Shown: positions 7,706 through 16,795, numbered from the stretch's first letter. The stretch: DNA of 64,000 bases from Streptomyces flaveolus (GCF_014648815.1 NZ_BMRV01000007.1:310001-374000); one strand, 5' to 3'. The notes: generated by a model from the sequence alone, not told the origin. Numbers and translations: made by a program.

Positions 7706-9976
7706 ATGAAGTTCACCGACGGCTTCTGGCTCATCCGCGAGGGCGTGCATCTGTCGTACGCCACCGAGGTACGCGCTGTACGCACCGAATCGAAGCGCTT
7801 CACCGCTCATGCCGCCGTGAAGAAGGTGACGCGGCGGGGTGACACGCTCAACGCCCCGCTCCTCACGGTCGAGTGCTTCTCACCCGCCGAGGGCGTCATC
7901 GGCGTCCGGGTCACCCACCACGCCGGCAAGCGCCGCCCGGGCCCCGACTTCGCCCTGACGGGCACGCCCGACGGCGCCGGTGCGGTGCGCCACGACGGCT
8001 CGGTCACCGAGCTGACCAGCGGCCCGCTGACCCTGCGCCTGGACAGCGAGGGACCCTGGGGCCTCAGCTTCCACGACGCCGACGGACGCGAGCTGACCCA
8101 CGCGAACGCCAAGAGCACCGCGTTCGCCACCACCGGCGACGGCGCGCACCACATGCTGAGCCGGCTCGCGCTCGGCGTCGGCGAGCAGATCTACGGTCTC
8201 GGCGAGCGCTTCACACCGTTCGTGAAGAACGGCCAGGTCGTCGACGTCTGGCAGGCCGACGGCGGCACCAGCAGCGAGCAGGCCTACAAGAACATCCCGT
8301 TCTACCTCTCCTCACGGGGCTACGGCGTCTTCGTCAACCACCCCGGCGCCGTCTCGTTCGAGGTCGGCTCGGAGTCGGTCGGACAGGTGCAGTTCAGCGT
8401 CGAGGACCAGACGCTGGAGTACTACGTCGTCGCCGGCCCCACCCCCAAGGACGTCCTCACCCGCTACACCGCCCTCACCGGCCGCCCGGCCTTGCCGCCC
8501 GCCTGGTCCTTCGGCCTGTGGCTCACCACGTCGTTCACCACCTCCTACGACGAGCGGACGGTCACCTCGTTCGTCGACGGCATGGCCGAGCGCGGCATCC
8601 CGCTGACCGTGTTCCACTTCGACTGCTTCTGGATGCGCGAGTACCAGTGGTGCGACTTCCAGTGGGACCCGGACGTCTTCCCCGACCCGGAGGGCATGCT
8701 CGCCCGGCTCAAGGCCAAGGGCCTGAAGGTCAGCGTCTGGATCAACCCGTACATCGCCCAGAAGTCCCCGCTCTTCGACGAGGCCGCCGCGCTCGGGCAC
8801 CTGGTGCGCCGGCCGAACGGCGACATCTGGCAGTGGGACCTGTGGCAGGCCGGGATGGGCCTGGTCGACTTCACCAGCCCGGCCGCCCGCGACTGGTTCG
8901 CCGGCAAGCTCAAGCCGCTGCTCGACCAGGGCGTGGACTGCTTCAAGACCGACTTCGGCGAACGCATCCCGACCGACGTCGTCTGGCACGACGGTTCCGA
9001 CCCGGAGCGGATGCACAACTACTACACCCACCTGTTCAACCGGACCGTCTTCGAACTCCTCGAGAAGGAACGCGGACAGGGCGAGGCCGTCCTCTTCGCC
9101 CGCTCCGCCACCGCGGGCGGCCAGCAGTACCCCGTCCACTGGGGCGGCGACTGCTGGTCCTCCTTCGAGGCCATGGCCGAGTCGCTCAGGGGCGGCCTGT
9201 CCCTGTCGCTGAGCGGCTTCGGCTTCTGGAGCCACGACATCGGCGGCTTCGAGGGCACGCCCGACCCGGCGGTCTTCAAGCGCTGGCTGGCCTTCGGCCT
9301 GCTCTCCTCGCACAGCCGCCTGCACGGCTCCTCGTCGTACCGGGTGCCGTGGGAGTTCGGCGACGAGGCCGTCGACGTGGCCCGCCGCTTCACCCTGCTC
9401 AAGCACCGCCTGATGCCCTACCTGTACGGCGCCGCCGCCGAGGCCCACCGCACCGGCGTGCCGATGATGCGGCCCATGGTCCTGGAGTTCCCGCACGATC
9501 CCGGGTGCCGTCCGCTGGACCGCCAGTACATGCTCGGCCCCGACCTCCTGGTCGCCCCGGTCTTCGCCGAGGACGGCGAGGTCGAGGTCTACCTCCCCGA
9601 GGGCACCTGGACGCACCTGCTGTCCGGCGAGCGGGTCACCGGTCCGGCGTGGCGCACCGAACGGCACGGCTACGACAGCCTCCCGCTGTACGTCCGCGAG
9701 GGCGCCGTCCTGCCGCTGGCCTCCGACGACCGGCGCCCCGACGGCGACTGGCTGGACGCCCCGGTGCTCCTGGTGCACCCCACCGCCGCGCCCGACTACA
9801 CCGCCGAGGTCACCGTGCCCGACCAGCTGGGCGCACCGGCCGCGACCTTCCGCGTCCGGCGCGAGGGTGACGTCCTGCGCGTCACCGCGAGCGGCAGCGA
9901 CCGTCCGTTCACCGTACGCGTCGCGGGCGGGGCGAGCGCCGAGGGCAGCGGCGAGGTGAGCGTGCCCCTGGCGTGA
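7706..9976 (+). CDS. yicI: GH31 alpha-xylosidase, YicI family
   Basis: A 756-residue glycoside hydrolase family 31 enzyme very close to E. coli YicI, which releases alpha-xylose from isoprimeverose (alpha-xylosyl-1,6-glucose). The nucleophile is Asp416 in CFKTDFGERIPTD and the acid/base is Asp482 in VHWGGDC; both fall at the same numbering as in YicI. The conserved GLSGFGFWSHDIGGFEG and SSHSRLHGSSSYRVPW segments follow. There is no signal peptide, so it acts on imported sugar. The ATG at 7706 has AAGGAAG just upstream; open frame further upstream lacks a site. It is divergent from the sugar ABC/GH1 operon, which fits joint use of xylosylated glucosides. Confidence 0.94.
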   Translation: MKFTDGFWLIREGVHLSYATEVRAVRTESKRFTAHAAVKKVTRRGDTLNAPLLTVECFSPAEGVIGVRVTHHAGKRRPGPDFALTGTPDGAGAVRHDGSVTELTSGPLTLRLDSEGPWGLSFHDADGRELTHANAKSTAFATTGDGAHHMLSRLALGVGEQIYGLGERFTPFVKNGQVVDVWQADGGTSSEQAYKNIPFYLSSRGYGVFVNHPGAVSFEVGSESVGQVQFSVEDQTLEYYVVAGPTPKDVLTRYTALTGRPALPPAWSFGLWLTTSFTTSYDERTVTSFVDGMAERGIPLTVFHFDCFWMREYQWCDFQWDPDVFPDPEGMLARLKAKGLKVSVWINPYIAQKSPLFDEAAALGHLVRRPNGDIWQWDLWQAGMGLVDFTSPAARDWFAGKLKPLLDQGVDCFKTDFGERIPTDVVWHDGSDPERMHNYYTHLFNRTVFELLEKERGQGEAVLFARSATAGGQQYPVHWGGDCWSSFEAMAESLRGGLSLSLSGFGFWSHDIGGFEGTPDPAVFKRWLAFGLLSSHSRLHGSSSYRVPWEFGDEAVDVARRFTLLKHRLMPYLYGAAAEAHRTGVPMMRPMVLEFPHDPGCRPLDRQYMLGPDLLVAPVFAEDGEVEVYLPEGTWTHLLSGERVTGPAWRTERHGYDSLPLYVREGAVLPLASDDRRPDGDWLDAPVLLVHPTAAPDYTAEVTVPDQLGAPAATFRVRREGDVLRVTASGSDRPFTVRVAGGASAEGSGEVSVPLA

Positions 9977-9982
9977 GCGAGG

Positions 9983-11185
9983 TCAGCGGGGCAGACCGCC
10001 CAGCGCCGTCAGCAGCCGGTCCACGTCCTCCGCGCTGCTGTACGGCGCGAGCCCGACCCGGACGCCGCCCTCGTCGCCCAGCCCCAGGTGGCGGGAGGCC
10101 TCCACCGCGTAGAAGGACCCGGCGGGGGCGTCGATCCCCCGCTCGGCCAGCAGGCGGTACACCTCGGCCGGGCGCAGGCCCGCCACGGTGAACAGCAGGG
10201 TGGGCGTGCGCCGCGCGGCCCGCGAGTACACCGTGATCCCGCCGAGTTCGGCCAGCCCGCGCTCGATGCGGCCGCGCAGGGCGTCCTCGTGGGCCTCCAG
10301 CGCGGAGAAGGACGCGATCAGCCGCTCCCGCCGTCCGCCGTGGACCTCCGGCACCAGATCCGCGAGGAAGTCCACCGCGGCGGTGGCACCGGCCAGCAGC
10401 TCGTACGGCAGCGTGCCCAGCTCGAACCGCTCGGGGACGGCGTCGCTGGAGGGCAGCAGCTTGTCCGGGCGCAGCGTCTCCAGGAACTCGGGCCGGGCCG
10501 CCAGCACGCCGAGGTGCGGGCCGAGGAACTTGTACGGGGAGCACACCAGCGTGTCCGCGCCGAGCGCGGCCAGGTCGACGGCGGCGTGCGAGGCGTAGTG
10601 CACCGCGTCGACGTGGAGCAGTGCCCCCACGCCGTGCGCGAGGCGGGCGACGGCCGGCAGGTCGGGCATGGTGCCGATCAGGTTGGACGCGGCCGTGACC
10701 GCGACCAGCCGGGTGCGCGGGGACAGCACGGCCTCGATGTGCTCGGGGAGCAGCTCCCCGGTGGCCGGGTCGAAGTCGGCCCACCGCACGGTGACGCCCG
10801 CCGCTTCCGCCGCCTGCGTCCAGGGCCGGATGTTGGAGTCGTGGTCGAGGCGGGTGACGACCACCTCGTCGCCCGGCGCCCACGTCCTGGCGAGCGTCCG
10901 GGACAGGTCGTACGCGAGCTGCGTGGCGCTGCGGCCGAAGACGACGCCCCGCGGATCGGTGCCGAGCAGGTCGCCCAGCGCGGCGCGGGCCCCCGTGACG
11001 ATGCGGTCCGCGTTGCGCTCGCCCTCGGTGGTCCGTCCCCGGTTGGCCAGCGGAGCGGCCAGGGCCTCGGCGACGGCGTCGATGACGGGCTGCGGGGTCT
11101 GGGTGCCGCCGGGCGCGTCGAAGCGGGCGGTGCCGGACTTCAGGGCGGGTATCTGCGCGCGGATCGCGTCGATGTCGAGGGCCAT
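9983..11185 (-). CDS. Cysteine desulfurase-like class V aminotransferase
   Basis: A 400-residue fold-type I PLP enzyme of the cysteine desulfurase-like subfamily. Recognisable segments are FDAPGGTQTPQPVIDAV at the N-terminus, the LDHDSN cofactor-pocket motif, LLHVDAVHYASH (the Asp that holds the PLP pyridine nitrogen), and CSPYKFLGPHLG with the Schiff-base Lys. This subfamily is distinct from true IscS/SufS and its substrate is not established. The ATG at 11185 has GGAG six bases upstream; a GTG two codons earlier is the alternative. It is convergent with the alpha-xylosidase gene with only 6 bases between stops and is probably monocistronic. Confidence 0.88.
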   Translation of the reverse strand: MALDIDAIRAQIPALKSGTARFDAPGGTQTPQPVIDAVAEALAAPLANRGRTTEGERNADRIVTGARAALGDLLGTDPRGVVFGRSATQLAYDLSRTLARTWAPGDEVVVTRLDHDSNIRPWTQAAEAAGVTVRWADFDPATGELLPEHIEAVLSPRTRLVAVTAASNLIGTMPDLPAVARLAHGVGALLHVDAVHYASHAAVDLAALGADTLVCSPYKFLGPHLGVLAARPEFLETLRPDKLLPSSDAVPERFELGTLPYELLAGATAAVDFLADLVPEVHGGRRERLIASFSALEAHEDALRGRIERGLAELGGITVYSRAARRTPTLLFTVAGLRPAEVYRLLAERGIDAPAGSFYAVEASRHLGLGDEGGVRVGLAPYSSAEDVDRLLTALGGLPR

Positions 11186-11282
11186 GTGCACTCCAACCGG
11201 GGGCGGGGGATTCCCGCCCCATGATCGCAGCCGTGCGGCGACCGGAACAGATCGCGAAGCGGGGACGGGGACGCGGACCGGG

Positions 11283-12353
11283 TCAGGACTCGGCGTGGGC
11301 GGGGTGCTTCTCGCGGCCGCCGGGGTGGCGGTGCCGCCAGGTCCAGAACACCGCGCAGGACAGCAGTGCCCACCCGCCCAGCACGAGGTACGGGAACAGG
11401 TGCTGGTGACCCTGGAAGTACACGGCCGTGTGCTGGGCGTTGACCGACCCGCCCGGCGGCAGCCACCGGCCGATCTCGCCCAGCGGGGAGGGCAGCAGCG
11501 GCCAGGACACCGCGCCGCCGGACGAGGGATTGCCGAGCAGCACCATGAGCCCCCAGGTCGGCAGCATCGCCCAGCGCCCGAACAGGGTGTTGAACATGGT
11601 GAACACCATGCCGCTGGTGAACAGGGTGAGCGCGAGGATCATCCACGACTGCGCGAACGGCAGGTCCAGCGCGCCCAGCAGCCAGTCGACGGTCGCGGCG
11701 ATGGCGAACCCGCCGAGCAGCGCGTAGGCGATCGTGAAGAGGATGCGTTCGAACGGGGTCAGCGACCGCGCGTGCACGCTGAGCTGGATCGCCCCGACGA
11801 AGCCGATGATCACGGCGGCCAGGGAGATGTAGAAGATCGCCAGTCCCCGCGGGTCGCCCTCCTGAAGCGGATTGATGTCCCGGACGCCGACCGCGACCCC
11901 GGTCTTCTTCCCCACCGCCGGAGCCGCCTGCTCCAGCACCTCGGCGACCGAGGCACCCGACGCACTGGACAGGTCCAGCACGGCGGTCCGCCCGCTGTCG
12001 TGCAGCTCGAAGATCGCGAACACCTCCTGCTCCTCGACCGCCTCGCGCGCCTCGGCGGTGCTGCCGTAGGGATGCACCTTCACCGAGGCGTTCAGCGCCT
12101 CCTCCAGGCCGTCCAGGAAGGCCTTGCCGCGCCCCTGCTCGTACGAGCCGACCACGGCCGTGGGGAGCGAGTGCGGCGTCGGGTCCGCCATGGAGTAGGT
12201 GTACGAGCCCGCGAAGAGTCCGGCCGCCGCCGCGAGGATGAGCACCAGCACGGTGGCCGGCCAGAACGGCGACTGCCGGAACGCGGACCACTTCTGGCCG
12301 CGCGTCGGGGGCTGGGCATGGGCGCCGTGGGAACCGGAGGGCATCTGGGCCAT
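11283..12353 (-). CDS. DUF3533 (YhgE/Pip-like, ABC-2 type) membrane protein
   Basis: A 356-residue membrane protein. One transmembrane helix near residues 32-52 (FWPATVLVLILAAAAGLFAG) is followed by an extracytoplasmic domain of about 130 residues, then about five helices from residue 190 on. This one-helix, exodomain, multi-helix layout is that of YhgE/Pip and DUF3533 proteins related to ABC-2 permeases, but there is no ATPase neighbour. The C-terminus is His/Arg-rich (WRHRHPGGREKHPAHAES). Members are often linked to antibiotic or phage-receptor phenotypes; nothing here fixes a substrate. Confidence 0.75.
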   Translation of the reverse strand: MAQMPSGSHGAHAQPPTRGQKWSAFRQSPFWPATVLVLILAAAAGLFAGSYTYSMADPTPHSLPTAVVGSYEQGRGKAFLDGLEEALNASVKVHPYGSTAEAREAVEEQEVFAIFELHDSGRTAVLDLSSASGASVAEVLEQAAPAVGKKTGVAVGVRDINPLQEGDPRGLAIFYISLAAVIIGFVGAIQLSVHARSLTPFERILFTIAYALLGGFAIAATVDWLLGALDLPFAQSWMILALTLFTSGMVFTMFNTLFGRWAMLPTWGLMVLLGNPSSGGAVSWPLLPSPLGEIGRWLPPGGSVNAQHTAVYFQGHQHLFPYLVLGGWALLSCAVFWTWRHRHPGGREKHPAHAES

Positions 12354-12490
12354 AACGGGACACTTTCACAACAGGGGTGAAAGGGCATCAAGGGCGCTTC
12401 GTCCGTGCGCGCGAGGACGTGGGGCGAGCGCGGGCGCGGAACGGCACGGTCCCGGACGGAAGGCGTCCGGGGCCGCCGCGCCGCGTCCGG

Positions 12491-13084
12491 TCAGACGTGC
12501 ACGAGAGGCGTGTCGACGAGGTGCTCCGCCAGGAACCAGGCCTGGAGCTCGTCGGTCCGCACGACCTCGGAGACCAGGAGGTCGTTCGTGCCGTCGTCCC
12601 CGAGCTCCTGGGTGCGGGCGGCGGCGTCGTGGCAGTCCGTGAGGATCAGCTCGTGGGCCTCCAGCAGCCGCGAGAGCATCGCCGGGACCTCCTCCACGCC
12701 GTCCGGCGGGCGCGGCACCGTGGTGATCTCCGCGACGTGCCGGGGGTCGCCGATCGCGACGCCGCCCAGCGTCTGGACGCGTTCCGCGATGGTGTCGATC
12801 AGCTCCAGCTGCTCCCCGGCGTGCTTGTCCAGCAGCAGGTGCAGTTGGTAGAACGTCGCCCCGCGCATGAGCCAGTGATACTTCTTGTACAGATCGTGCA
12901 GGATGCGGGTGTCGGCCAGGACCTTGTTGAGCCGCTGGCACGAGTAGAGGCGGGTCTCCATGGACAGGGCCACGGGGAACTGCTTGACGGTGCCGAACTC
13001 CTGGATGGTCCGGCCCCTCTGGTGCAGCCAGGGCTGGCTGCCGTCGGAGCTGTGCTCCTGTGCCGACGGCTTCGGGGTGTTCAC
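12491..13084 (-). CDS. Dps-like ferritin family protein
   Basis: A 197-residue four-helix-bundle ferritin-like protein of the Dps family, which stores iron and protects DNA in oxidative stress. The ferroxidase-site pattern is partly visible: KYHWLMRGATFYQLHLLLDKH followed by ELIDTIAERVQTLGG, matching the W-x-x-x-G-x-x-F and D-x-x-A-E-R-x-x-x-L-G features of Dps. An N-terminal tail of about 45 residues and a C-terminal tail of about 20 residues extend beyond the core, as in Streptomyces Dps proteins. The GTG at 13084 has GGAAGGAG seven bases upstream. It is probably monocistronic, with a 136-base gap to the DUF3533 gene. Confidence 0.88.
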   Translation of the reverse strand: MNTPKPSAQEHSSDGSQPWLHQRGRTIQEFGTVKQFPVALSMETRLYSCQRLNKVLADTRILHDLYKKYHWLMRGATFYQLHLLLDKHAGEQLELIDTIAERVQTLGGVAIGDPRHVAEITTVPRPPDGVEEVPAMLSRLLEAHELILTDCHDAAARTQELGDDGTNDLLVSEVVRTDELQAWFLAEHLVDTPLVHV

Positions 13085-13269
13085 GCCTGAACTCCTTCCG
13101 GAGAAAAGCTGAAGAGTCCGCACCGGCGCGGTGCGACCGGCCCGCCCCCTGCGACAGTCGACCAGCCGCACGCCGGTCCCGCAAACGCTGGGACCCGGGC
13201 CGGCACCCGTCCACGGCTGGTGCGGGGGCTTGTCCGGTCCTTCCTCCGCGATCTAGGGTCTGCCGGAGT

Positions 13270-13281
13270 GCAAGCGCTTTC
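13270..13281. promoter_or_regulatory. LacI-type operator upstream of oxidoreductase gene
   Basis: GCAAGCGCTTTC contains the perfect core AAGCGCTT at 13272-13279, the classic centre of LacI/GalR-family operators (CcpA/cre-like). It lies 71 bases before the oxidoreductase start, so a LacI-family sugar regulator should control this operon. No LacI-family gene is in the window. Confidence 0.7.
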
Positions 13282-13351
13282 TAACCGTTCCGGGGTGTCC
13301 ACAGCCGCGGCGCGGAGCGCGGGCCGTCCGTCACCGTCCGAGGAGGACCGC

Positions 13352-14467
13352 ATGTCCCCACGCCCCGCCCGCCGCCGCGTCGCCGTGGTCGGTACCGGTG
13401 CCGTCGTCACCGGCGGCCACCTGCCCGCGCTCGCGGCCCACGCCGACCGCGTGGAACTGGTCGCCGCCGTCGACGTGGACCGGTCCCGGCTCGACGCCTT
13501 CCGGCAGAGCGCGGGCGGTGACGTCGCCGGCTACACCTCGACGGGCGCCATGCTCGACGCCGAACGTCCCGACCTGGTGCTCATCGGCACGCCGCCGTCC
13601 CTGCACCGGGAACAGACGGTGGCCGCGCTCAAGGCCGGTGCCTGGGTGCTGTGCGAGAAGCCGCTGTGCCTCTCCCTCGCCGAGTACGACGACATCGCGG
13701 CGGCGGAGGAGGCGTCCGGGGCGTACGCCTCCGTGGTCTTCCAGCACCGGTACGGATCGGGCGCCGCGCACGCCCGGGAGCTGATCGCGAGCGGCGAGCT
13801 GGGCGCACCGCTGGTCGGGCACTGCCAGACCACCTGGCACCGCGACGCCGCCTACTACGCGGCGCCCTGGCGCGGGCGCTGGGCCACCGAGGGCGGCGGC
13901 CCGACCATGGGTCACGGCATCCACCAGTACGACCTGCTGCTGCACCTGCTCGGGCCCTGGCAGGAGATCCGGGCGATGGCCTCGCGCCTGGTCCACGACA
14001 CCGAGAGCGAGGACGTCTCCACGGCCCTGGTGCGGTTCGCGAACGGCGCCCTCGCCACCGTCGTCAACAGCGTGCTCTCCCCGGACGAGGTGAGCCGCGT
14101 CCGCGTCGACTGCGCCGACGCCACCGTGGAGCTCACCCACCTGTACGGGCACCGCAACGACGACTGGACCTACACCCCGGCCCGGCACGTCGACCCCGCG
14201 CGTGCCGCTGCCTGGCGCACGCCGGCGGCGGACGTCCCGAGCTCCCACACGGCGCAGCTCGGCGCCGTGCTGGACGCCTGGGACGCGGGCACGCGACCGC
14301 CCGGCAGCGGTCCCGAGGCCCGGGGCACGCTGGAGTTCGCCGCCGCCCTGTACAAGGCGGCGTTCACCGGACGGCCGGTGCTCCAGGGCGAGATCGGCCC
14401 AGGCGACCCCTTCCACGCGGCCATGCACGGCGACCACCCCGACTGGGCCCCCGAGGGGCGCGCATGA
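13352..14467 (+). CDS. Gfo/Idh/MocA family oxidoreductase
   Basis: A 371-residue NAD(P)-dependent sugar or polyol dehydrogenase of the Gfo/Idh/MocA family. The Rossmann GTGAVVTGGHLPAL is near residue 13, the catalytic-site CEKPLCLSL (EKP motif) is near residue 97, and GGGPTMGHGIHQYDLLLHLLG holds the H-x-x-D pair near residue 190. AGGAGG precedes the ATG at 13352. The stop overlaps the next start as ATGA, so the PmoA-like protein is translationally coupled. Similar pairs often sit in plant-sugar or inositol-type pathways. A LacI-type operator upstream suggests carbohydrate induction. Confidence 0.9.
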   Translation: MSPRPARRRVAVVGTGAVVTGGHLPALAAHADRVELVAAVDVDRSRLDAFRQSAGGDVAGYTSTGAMLDAERPDLVLIGTPPSLHREQTVAALKAGAWVLCEKPLCLSLAEYDDIAAAEEASGAYASVVFQHRYGSGAAHARELIASGELGAPLVGHCQTTWHRDAAYYAAPWRGRWATEGGGPTMGHGIHQYDLLLHLLGPWQEIRAMASRLVHDTESEDVSTALVRFANGALATVVNSVLSPDEVSRVRVDCADATVELTHLYGHRNDDWTYTPARHVDPARAAAWRTPAADVPSSHTAQLGAVLDAWDAGTRPPGSGPEARGTLEFAAALYKAAFTGRPVLQGEIGPGDPFHAAMHGDHPDWAPEGRA

Positions 14468-15393
14468 GCACCCTGAGCGTCAGTCACGCCCACGGCGACC
14501 ACATCGCCGTCACGGCGGCGAACGGCACCGAGATCCTGCGCTACGTCTACCGCCCCGACCCCGAGGCCTTCGAGTCCCGCAAGCCGTACGCCCACCCCGT
14601 GCGCACCCTGGCCGGGCACACGGTCACCGGATACCGGCCGAACGACCACCGCTGGCACAAAGGCGTACAGATGACGGCGAGTCACCTCTCCGGCCAGAAC
14701 TTCTGGGGCGGCAACTCCTACGTCCACGGCGAGGGCTATCTGCCCCTGCCCGAGCGCGTCGGCTCCATGCGGCACGACGGCTTCCCGGACCTCACGGCCG
14801 GCGACGACCGGCTCGACGTCACCGAACACCTCACCTGGGTCGAGAACGGCGGTACCGAGTGGGCCCGCGAGGAGCGCGGGCTCGCCGTCCACTCGGTCGA
14901 CGAGGACGCCGGTGCCTGGGTCCTGGACTGGTCGATCCGCCTCACCAACATCCGGGCCGAGCCGTTGGTCTTCGGCTCGCCGACCACCGCGGGCCGGGAG
15001 ATGGCCGGCTACACCGGCCTCCAGTGGCGCGGCCCCCGCGACTTCACCGGCGGCACCGTCTTCGCCCCGGACTCCGGTGCCGGTGCCGAGGAGCTGATGG
15101 GTACGCAGGGCCCGTGGCTGGCCTTCACCGCCGAGCGCGACGGGAGCGACGGCCACTCCACCCTCGTCTTCGCGCACGCGCCGGAGAACCTGGACGGGAG
15201 GAGCGCGATCCACCCCTCGCACTGGTTCGTGCGGGCCACCCCGGTGCCGACGGTCGCGTTCTCCTGGGCGTTCTTCCAGGAGTTCGCACTGCCGCCGGGT
15301 GAGTCCTTCGCCTACCGCTACCGTCTGGTGATCGCCGACGGGGCCTGGGACGGCGACCGGGTCGGCGCCTGCCTGGAGGACCTGCCGTGGTGA
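14464..15393 (+). CDS. PmoA-like protein (DUF6807)
   Basis: A 309-residue soluble beta-rich protein of the family named 'methane oxygenase PmoA' (DUF6807), although the name is misleading and the function is unknown. Typical features are the His-rich motifs NDHRWHKGVQM and GQNFWGGNSYVHGEGY and a C-terminal HPSHWFVRATPVPTVAFSWAFFQE. Genes of this family are regularly found with Gfo/Idh/MocA oxidoreductases, as here with a 4-base overlap. A role in the same carbohydrate pathway is therefore likely, but the reaction is not known. Confidence 0.85.
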   Translation: MSTLSVSHAHGDHIAVTAANGTEILRYVYRPDPEAFESRKPYAHPVRTLAGHTVTGYRPNDHRWHKGVQMTASHLSGQNFWGGNSYVHGEGYLPLPERVGSMRHDGFPDLTAGDDRLDVTEHLTWVENGGTEWAREERGLAVHSVDEDAGAWVLDWSIRLTNIRAEPLVFGSPTTAGREMAGYTGLQWRGPRDFTGGTVFAPDSGAGAEELMGTQGPWLAFTAERDGSDGHSTLVFAHAPENLDGRSAIHPSHWFVRATPVPTVAFSWAFFQEFALPPGESFAYRYRLVIADGAWDGDRVGACLEDLPW

Positions 15394-15545
15394 ACGCCGC
15401 CGCTCAGGGCTGCGACGGCCCGTCATCGTCCAAGAGTTAATGACCCGTTAGGGCGACGGAGGTGTGAAGGGGTGGTCGGGGTGCGCATCATCTTGTCATG
15501 AACCTGCGGTCCGAGTGGCGGACCGCAGCCTCATGGAGGTGTGGG

Positions 15546-15998
15546 ATGCACCGCAGACTCGCCACCGGACTCGCCGCCTCGGCCCTGGCCGTGACCACCG
15601 TCGTCGCCACCGCCGCGACCGCCGACGCCGCTCCCGCCGACAAACCGCAGGTGCTCGCGAGCTGGACCCAGACCAGCGCGTCGAGCTACAACGCCTGGAC
15701 CGCCGCACGGGCGAACCAGTCCGCCTGGGCCGCGTACGGATTCGACTGGACCACCGACTACTGCTCGACCTCTCCCGACAACCCGTTCGGCTTCCCCTTC
15801 AGCACCTCCTGCGCACGGCACGACTTCGGCTACCGCAACTACAAGGCCGCGGGTTCCTTCAGCGCGAACAAGTCCCGCCTCGACAGCGCCTTCTACGAGG
15901 ACCTCAAGCGCGTCTGCGCCCGGTACGGCGGGGCCACGAAGTCCGCCTGCGACAGCACGGCGTGGACGTACTACCAGGCGGTGAAGGCGTTCGGCTGA
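15546..15998 (+). CDS. Secreted prokaryotic phospholipase A2
   Basis: A 150-residue protein with an N-terminal signal peptide (MHRRLATGLAASALAVTTVVATA, cleavage expected around residues 28-29 after ADA). The mature part is a bacterial phospholipase A2: the catalytic pair His92-Asp93 lies in SCARHDFGYRNY, and Cys73, Cys89, Cys124 and Cys135 can form the two disulfides known in the Streptomyces violaceoruber enzyme. It should hydrolyse the sn-2 acyl ester of phospholipids outside the cell with Ca2+. GGAGGT ends eight bases before the ATG at 15546, which decides this start over an upstream in-frame ATG at 15498. Confidence 0.92.
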   Translation: MHRRLATGLAASALAVTTVVATAATADAAPADKPQVLASWTQTSASSYNAWTAARANQSAWAAYGFDWTTDYCSTSPDNPFGFPFSTSCARHDFGYRNYKAAGSFSANKSRLDSAFYEDLKRVCARYGGATKSACDSTAWTYYQAVKAFG

Positions 15999-16026
15999 CG
16001 GGCGCGTCCCGAACACGGGCAGACCA

Positions 16027-16056
16027 TCAGCTGGTGCCCGCGCGGGCACCAGCTGA
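16027..16056. terminator. Perfect 30-base palindrome, probable terminator
   Basis: Two 15-base arms with no spacer, beginning TCAGCTGGTGCCCGC, pair perfectly. It starts 29 bases after the phospholipase stop codon and lies before the SRPBCC gene. It is GC-rich with no U-tract and is probably an intrinsic terminator for the phospholipase transcript. Confidence 0.7.
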
Positions 16057-16141
16057 CAGTCTGTGCGCATGCGTGCCTCCGATGCGCGCGCAGCCCCCGT
16101 GCGCCGCCGGTGCCTCGAGTCCGTTCAGGAGGAGTTCACCC

Positions 16142-16795
16142 GTGATCGATGTGACGCACCAGATCGACTCCGTGCGCCGGCAGGTCGGCAAGCGTGCCTA
16201 CAAGGCGGGCGAGGCCCGCGTCCTCACGGTGGGCCGGACCTACGACACCCCGCTCGACGACCTGTGGGACGCCTGCACCGACCCCCGCCGCATCCCGCAG
16301 TGGTTCCTCCCCGTCTCCGGCGACCTGCGGCTGGGCGGGCACTACCAGCTGGAGGGGAACGCGGGCGGCACGATCGAGAGCTGCGAGCCGCCCAGGAGCT
16401 TCGGCGCCACCTGGGAGTACGGCGAGGAGGTGAGCTGGATCGAGCTGCGCCTGACGCCCGGGGAGGGCGGCACCCGCTTCGAGCTGGAGTACCTCGCCCA
16501 TGCCGACGACGAGCGCTGGGCCGAGTTCGGCCCCGGCGCCGTCGGTATCGGCTGGGACCTGATGCTCGTCGGTCTCACCATGTACCTGTCGAGCGGCGGC
16601 ACGCCGGTGGACCCCCAGGAGGTCGCGGCCTGGTCGGCCTCGGAGGACGGGCGGCGGTTCGTGCTCTCCAGCGGCGAGGCCTGGTACGGCGCCGACGTGG
16701 CGAGCGGCACCGATCCCGCTTCGGCGCGCGCGAGGGCGGACCGGACCGCCGCCTTCTACACCGGCGACACCGGGGCGGGCGGCGCCACCGAGTAG
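16142..16795 (+). CDS. SRPBCC (AHSA1-like) domain protein
   Basis: A 217-residue START-like protein. The Aha1-C/AHSA1 pattern is visible in residues 30-145: TVGRTYDTPLDDLWDACTDP, RIPQWFLPVSGDLRLGGHYQL, GTIESCEPPRSFGATWEYG, and a final helix region VGIGWDLMLVGLTMYL. Such proteins bind hydrophobic ligands and are common in Actinobacteria without known partners. The GTG at 16142 has AGGAGGAG seven bases upstream. The C-terminal extension of about 60 residues is Ala/Gly-rich. It is convergent with, and overlaps, the PAP2 pseudogene remnant. Confidence 0.85.
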   Translation: MIDVTHQIDSVRRQVGKRAYKAGEARVLTVGRTYDTPLDDLWDACTDPRRIPQWFLPVSGDLRLGGHYQLEGNAGGTIESCEPPRSFGATWEYGEEVSWIELRLTPGEGGTRFELEYLAHADDERWAEFGPGAVGIGWDLMLVGLTMYLSSGGTPVDPQEVAAWSASEDGRRFVLSSGEAWYGADVASGTDPASARARADRTAAFYTGDTGAGGATE

